A DNA stretch of 8,684 nt from Ruminococcus sp. (GTDB taxonomy: Bacteria; Bacillota; Clostridia; Oscillospirales; Ruminococcaceae). Each line of letters begins with the position of its first letter. Within the stretch, counting starts at the first letter, position 1. The stretch is from contig JAILFF010000043.1 in NCBI GenBank assembly GCA_024697705.1, positions 1-8,684 of the forward strand. Reading direction: 5' to 3'. The notes under the pieces were generated by a model. The model was not told the origin of the DNA and made no database searches. It saw nothing but the letters and a program-made list of their open reading frames with translations. Below are positions 6,718-8,684 of this stretch, one piece after another. The position numbers and the translations under genes are program-made.

Positions 6718-6723
6718 CTCCTT
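6718..6723 (-). promoter_or_regulatory. Ribosome binding site that sets the YceG start
   Basis: AAGGAG on the minus strand precedes ATG 6706 by 11 bases, slightly long but the only good match. The upstream GTG at 6754 has only A/T-rich sequence before it. The site is directly preceded by a small palindrome (6724-6738, CGTTT CAGTT AAACG on the minus strand) that could affect ribosome access. Confidence 0.65.
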
Positions 6724-6738
6724 CGTTTAACTGAAACG
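6724..6738 (-). promoter_or_regulatory. Small palindrome adjoining the YceG ribosome binding site
   Basis: Five-base arms CGTTT and AAACG flank CAGTT on the minus strand, ending immediately before AAGGAG. It contains one copy of TTCAGTTAA (6727-6735), whose inverted partner lies at 6812-6820 upstream of the presumed promoter. It could be a protein-binding site or a small leader hairpin; neither is proven. Confidence 0.35.
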
Positions 6739-6771
6739 TTTTAATGATATGCACATAGTTTAATATATTTT

Positions 6772-6800
6772 ATCATATAATCACTGATTAAGTATTAACA
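6772..6800 (-). promoter_or_regulatory. Possible promoter of the YceG-TelA-amidase operon
   Basis: On the minus strand TATGAT (6772-6777) is a good -10 box. The sequence 17 bases upstream, TGTTAA (6795-6800), is a weak -35. The region is very A/T-rich and offers other registers, so the exact promoter is uncertain. The poor -35 would fit an activator-dependent or alternative-sigma promoter. Confidence 0.4.
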
Positions 6801-6929
6801 TTCTGTGTACATTCAGTTAATTGACGGGTTGACCATGCCGAAAAAAAGGTGATTTTTTTGTCAGAAAAAGTTGCTTTATGCAACAATGCGGCTTTTATAG
6901 ACAAATTATTAGTTCTTGATAAAAATTGC

Positions 6930-6958
6930 TTGACAATCTATGAAAAATCTGTTATACT
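6930..6958 (+). promoter_or_regulatory. Housekeeping-sigma promoter of the TerD-vWA gene
   Basis: TTGACA (6930-6935) is a perfect -35 and TATACT (6953-6958) a near-perfect -10, with a 17-base spacer. Transcription should start near 6965, leaving a leader of about 30 bases with AAGGAG at 6981-6986. Such a strong match suggests substantial basal expression of the plus-strand unit. Confidence 0.88.
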
Positions 6959-6994
6959 GTAAATGAGTATCCGACACCGAAAGGAGAGGTCACA

Positions 6995-8344
6995 ATGCAG
7001 ATACAAAGAGGCTTGCGCGACAAGCTTGACAAATATATCGACACGGGAAGCGCCGTTACGGTAACGCTTTCGACTAAGGGCGGTGCGGTCTACGACTGCT
7101 GCTGCTTCGGCGTTGACGCAGCGGACAAGCTTTCCGACGACAGGTACATGATCTTTTACAATCAGACGGTCTCGCCCGCGGGCGAAATGACCTACGCTCC
7201 CGCGGAGGGCGGCGGGGTATTCACTATCACCCCCGACAAGCTGCCCGCCTCGATACAGAAGCTCGTTTTCACGGTGAGCATCGACGGCGCGGGGACTATG
7301 GGACAGATCGCGGGGCATACGTTCACGATAGCGCAGCCCGGCAGAGAGCCGCTTGAAATGCAGCTTTCGGGCGGAGATTTCGCGAACGAACGTGCCATAA
7401 TCTCGATGGAGTTCTACCGCAAGGACGGCTGGCGTTTCCGTGCCGTGGCACAGGGCTTCGACGGCGGTCTTGAAGAGCTTTTGAAGCACTACGGCGGTGA
7501 ATCCACCGAATCGCAGGCTCAGTCGGCGGCAGCACCCGCACCTCAGCCGCAGCCCGTTCCCGCGCCCGCACCCGTTCCCGCTCCGCAGCCCGCTGCGGCT
7601 CCCGCGCCTGCGCCGGCTCCGCTCAATCTGACGAAGCCGCCGAAGGTGTCTTTGGAGAAGAAGCTGAAAGAAACAGCGCCGAAGCTCGTCAACCTTGCGA
7701 AGCCGATAATGGTACAGCTCGAAAAGAAGAACCTGACGCAGACCGACGCGAGAGTAGCGCTCGTTATGGACATCTCGGGTTCGATGACGTCAAGCTACCG
7801 CAAGGGCATCGTGCAGGACGTAGTAAACAAAGTTCTGCCGCTGGCGATACAGTTTGACGACGACGGCGCATTGGACTTCTGGTACTTCGGCACCAAATGT
7901 CAGAGAATGCCCGCGGTAACGGCTCAGAATTATCAGACCGCAGTTCCGCGTGACTGGCAGGATCTTATGCGTTCGCTGGGCTACGGCAACAACGAGCCGC
8001 TTGTAATGCGCGAGGTCATTGAAGAATTCAAGCGCGGTCCTTTACCCGCATACATCATCTTCATTTCGGACGGCGGGATCAGAAAATCCAACGAATTCGA
8101 CATTGTTTCGCTTATCTCCGAGTCTGCCAACTACCCGATATTCTGGCAGTTTGTCGGCATCAACGGGTCGGGATACGGCATTTTCAAAACGCTTGACGAT
8201 CTGCCCGGAAGAAGGGTGGACAACGCGGATTTCTTTGCGCTCGACGATTACAAGAAAGTTCCCGACAGCGAGCTTTACGAGCGTTTGCTGACCGAGTTCC
8301 CCGGGTGGCTGAAAGCGGCAGCAGCAGCGGGAATATTAAGATAA
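6995..8344 (+). CDS. TerD-domain / von Willebrand factor A fusion protein (TerF-like)
   Basis: Predicted cytoplasmic protein of a Ter stress system, combining a TerD-type calcium-binding beta domain with a metal-binding vWA domain that probably mediates protein contacts. In the 449 residues, about 1-168 match the TerD pattern (GVDAADKLSDDRYMIFYNQ at 39-57, VFTVSIDGAGTMGQIAG, FYRKDGWRFRAVAQGFDGG, LLKHYGG). Residues 173-210 are an Ala/Pro/Gln linker. Residues 210-223 and 232-245 are two similar peptides, LNLTKPPKVSLEKK and VNLAKPIMVQLEKK. The vWA domain covers about 252-440, with an intact MIDAS start DISGSM (D259, S261, S263) and IIFISDGG near 354-361. No signal peptide or membrane helix is seen. 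ATG 6995 follows AAGGAG by eight bases and lies about 30 bases after a consensus promoter, so the start is firm. It is divergent from the YceG-TelA-amidase operon and followed by a TerD gene in the same direction. Confidence 0.9.
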   Translation: MQIQRGLRDKLDKYIDTGSAVTVTLSTKGGAVYDCCCFGVDAADKLSDDRYMIFYNQTVSPAGEMTYAPAEGGGVFTITPDKLPASIQKLVFTVSIDGAGTMGQIAGHTFTIAQPGREPLEMQLSGGDFANERAIISMEFYRKDGWRFRAVAQGFDGGLEELLKHYGGESTESQAQSAAAPAPQPQPVPAPAPVPAPQPAAAPAPAPAPLNLTKPPKVSLEKKLKETAPKLVNLAKPIMVQLEKKNLTQTDARVALVMDISGSMTSSYRKGIVQDVVNKVLPLAIQFDDDGALDFWYFGTKCQRMPAVTAQNYQTAVPRDWQDLMRSLGYGNNEPLVMREVIEEFKRGPLPAYIIFISDGGIRKSNEFDIVSLISESANYPIFWQFVGINGSGYGIFKTLDDLPGRRVDNADFFALDDYKKVPDSELYERLLTEFPGWLKAAAAAGILR

Positions 8345-8373
8345 AAGATAAAAGATAAGAGATAAAAGATATA
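8339..8373 (+). repeat. Tandem heptamer repeat AGATAAA (five copies)
   Basis: Five consecutive 7-base units read AGATAAA, AGATAAA, AGATAAG, AGATAAA and AGATATA. The first unit supplies the TAA stop codon of the TerD-vWA gene (8342-8344). A gain or loss of units would change only non-coding sequence. It may be a slippage-prone spacer. No binding role is known. Confidence 0.75.
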
Positions 8374-8382
8374 AGTTATAAA

Positions 8383-8438
8383 TCAAAGCCGACAAAAACG
8401 CACAAAATCAGTACGAAAACAAATAAATTGCCGATTTT
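8383..8438 (+). repeat. Right copy of the dispersed repeat (inverted relative to the left copy)
   Basis: The sequence aligns with the minus strand of 81-155: a TCAAAG start, a shared ACAAAAACGCA, then 8409-8438 against 110-81 with 27 of 30 identities, including AATTGCCGATTTT. It is about 19 bases shorter than the left copy because of gaps in the middle and lacks the leftmost terminal inverted repeat. GGCAATTCAC at 8481-8490 repeats the other end of the left element, so the full element may reach about 8490. Confidence 0.6.
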
Positions 8439-8490
8439 TGCAAATGGATTGCGCGAGGTCGGGAATGATCAATTCGGTCGGGCAATTCAC

Positions 8491-8509
8491 GGACGCGCAA
8501 TGCGCGCCC
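8491..8509. repeat. G+C-rich palindrome (GGACGCGC AAT GCGCGCCC)
   Basis: Arms 8491-8498 and 8502-8509 pair at seven of eight positions around AAT, followed by CTACAA. In reverse it reads TTGTAGGGGCGCGCATTGCGCG, a style of short interspersed palindrome I associate with many bacterial intergenic regions, clostridial ones included. That association is from memory. It stands out by composition from the A/T-rich sequence around it. Confidence 0.55.
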
Positions 8510-8636
8510 CTACAATAATTATATTGCGAAATAATGCAGATTTACGGAGCGAACAGATCGTCAGACATTTTTCGATTTAAGTCAGAAAACGGCATAAAAA
8601 CCGTTTAATATAAAAATATACCGGGAGGTAATTAAA

Positions 8637-8684
8637 ATGGCAGTTTGCTTAACAAAAGGACAGAAAGTTGATCTTACTAAGGGT
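8637..8684 (+). CDS. TerD-family stress protein (partial, first 16 codons)
   Basis: Only the N terminus, MAVCLTKGQKVDLTKG, lies inside the window; the gene continues past the end. The pattern hydrophobic-x-L-x-K-G-x-K-V-x-L-T-K is the typical opening of TerD/TerE/TerZ and related calcium-binding stress proteins. ATG 8637 follows GGAGG (8624-8628) by eight bases, so the start is secure. It lies downstream of the TerD-vWA gene on the same strand, as expected for a Ter gene cluster. Which TerD paralogue it is cannot be told from 16 residues. Confidence 0.82.
   Translation, partial: MAVCLTKGQKVDLTKG

Larger units (their letters stand above)
6707..6994. other. Divergent control region between the two Ter transcription units
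   Basis: This 288-bp A/T-rich gap separates the starts of the YceG gene (minus) and the TerD-vWA gene (plus). It holds the plus promoter at 6930-6958, a weaker candidate minus promoter at 6772-6800, an inverted pair TTAACTGAA (6727-6735) and TTCAGTTAA (6812-6820), an A7-GGTGA-T7 palindrome (6841-6859) and a small stem GTTGC-TTTAT-GCAAC (6870-6884). No open frame or riboswitch-like structure is evident. Its position suggests that both units may be controlled together. Confidence 0.65.
8345..8636. other. Repeat-bearing gap between the TerD-vWA and TerD genes
   Basis: This 292-bp stretch has no convincing gene. In order it holds the end of the AGATAAA tandem array, a copy of the dispersed repeat (8383-8438), a G+C-rich palindrome (8491-8509) and a small stem AAACGG / CCGTTT (8587-8592 with 8601-8606). 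No classical terminator for the TerD-vWA gene was found. The last 60 bases are A/T-rich and could carry a promoter for the TerD gene, but no -35/-10 pair is good enough to call. Confidence 0.65.

Noticed and set aside
6841..6884. Riboswitch or small RNA in the divergent gap
   Set aside because: Only an A7/T7 palindrome and a five-base stem are visible, both upstream of the mapped -35 box, so they are not in the plus transcript and match no RNA family I recognise.
6938..7489. Minus-strand open frame across the TerD-vWA promoter and N terminus
   Set aside because: It lies antisense to the TerD domain and runs through the consensus promoter. It shows no family motif.
8339..8373. CRISPR-like array
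   Set aside because: The units are only 7 bases and contiguous, with no spacers and no cas genes, so this is a simple tandem repeat.
8587..8606. Stem AAACGG / CCGTTT as a terminator before the TerD gene
   Set aside because: The stem is only six pairs with an eight-base loop and no T-run follows on the plus strand.

Overview
The window looks like chromosomal DNA of a Gram-positive anaerobic firmicute, probably class Clostridia and perhaps a Ruminococcus-like member of the Oscillospiraceae. This placement is an inference. It rests on strong AAGGAG/AGGAGG ribosome binding sites, consensus housekeeping promoters (TTGACA-17-TATACT; TTGAAA-17-TATAAT), G+C-rich genes separated by A+T-rich gaps full of palindromic repeats, and the gene families themselves. 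No rRNA, tRNA, CRISPR array, transposase or phage gene was seen.

Layout, left to right. Positions 1-306 are non-coding and filled with inverted repeats. Next, on the minus strand, is a two-gene unit: a YitT-family membrane protein (912-1838) overlapping by ATGA with an Sfp-type 4'-phosphopantetheinyl transferase (307-915). It has its own near-perfect promoter at 1873-1901. A hairpin at 1940-1975 separates it from a second minus-strand unit, a tightly packed operon of YceG-family protein (4415-6706), TelA-family protein (3216-4412) and a secreted N-acetylmuramoyl-L-alanine amidase (1990-3219). The gap is 2 bases between the first two genes and there is an ATGA overlap between the last two. A 288-bp divergent control region (6707-6994) follows. 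On the plus strand come a TerD-domain/von Willebrand factor A fusion protein (6995-8344), a repeat-bearing gap, and the first 16 codons of a TerD-family protein (from 8637) that runs off the end.

The core is a tellurite-resistance-type (Ter) stress locus: TerD, TerD-vWA, TelA and YceG are the companions predicted by comparative genomics to work together in a stress or defence response. In Bacillus subtilis the related genes lie in the yceCDEFGH operon. Here the locus is split into two divergent transcription units that share one control region. The least expected part is the exported cell-wall amidase translationally coupled to telA, which suggests that the response here reaches the peptidoglycan. 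The YitT/phosphopantetheinyl transferase pair has its own promoter and may simply be a neighbour.

Points most worth a second look are the amidase in the Ter operon; a three-fold internal repeat in the YceG protein; short TerD-start-like peptides repeated in the TerD-vWA linker and echoed at the TelA N terminus; a dispersed repeat present in opposite orientation at both ends of the window; and start sites that must be moved downstream for three genes (YitT, amidase, YceG).
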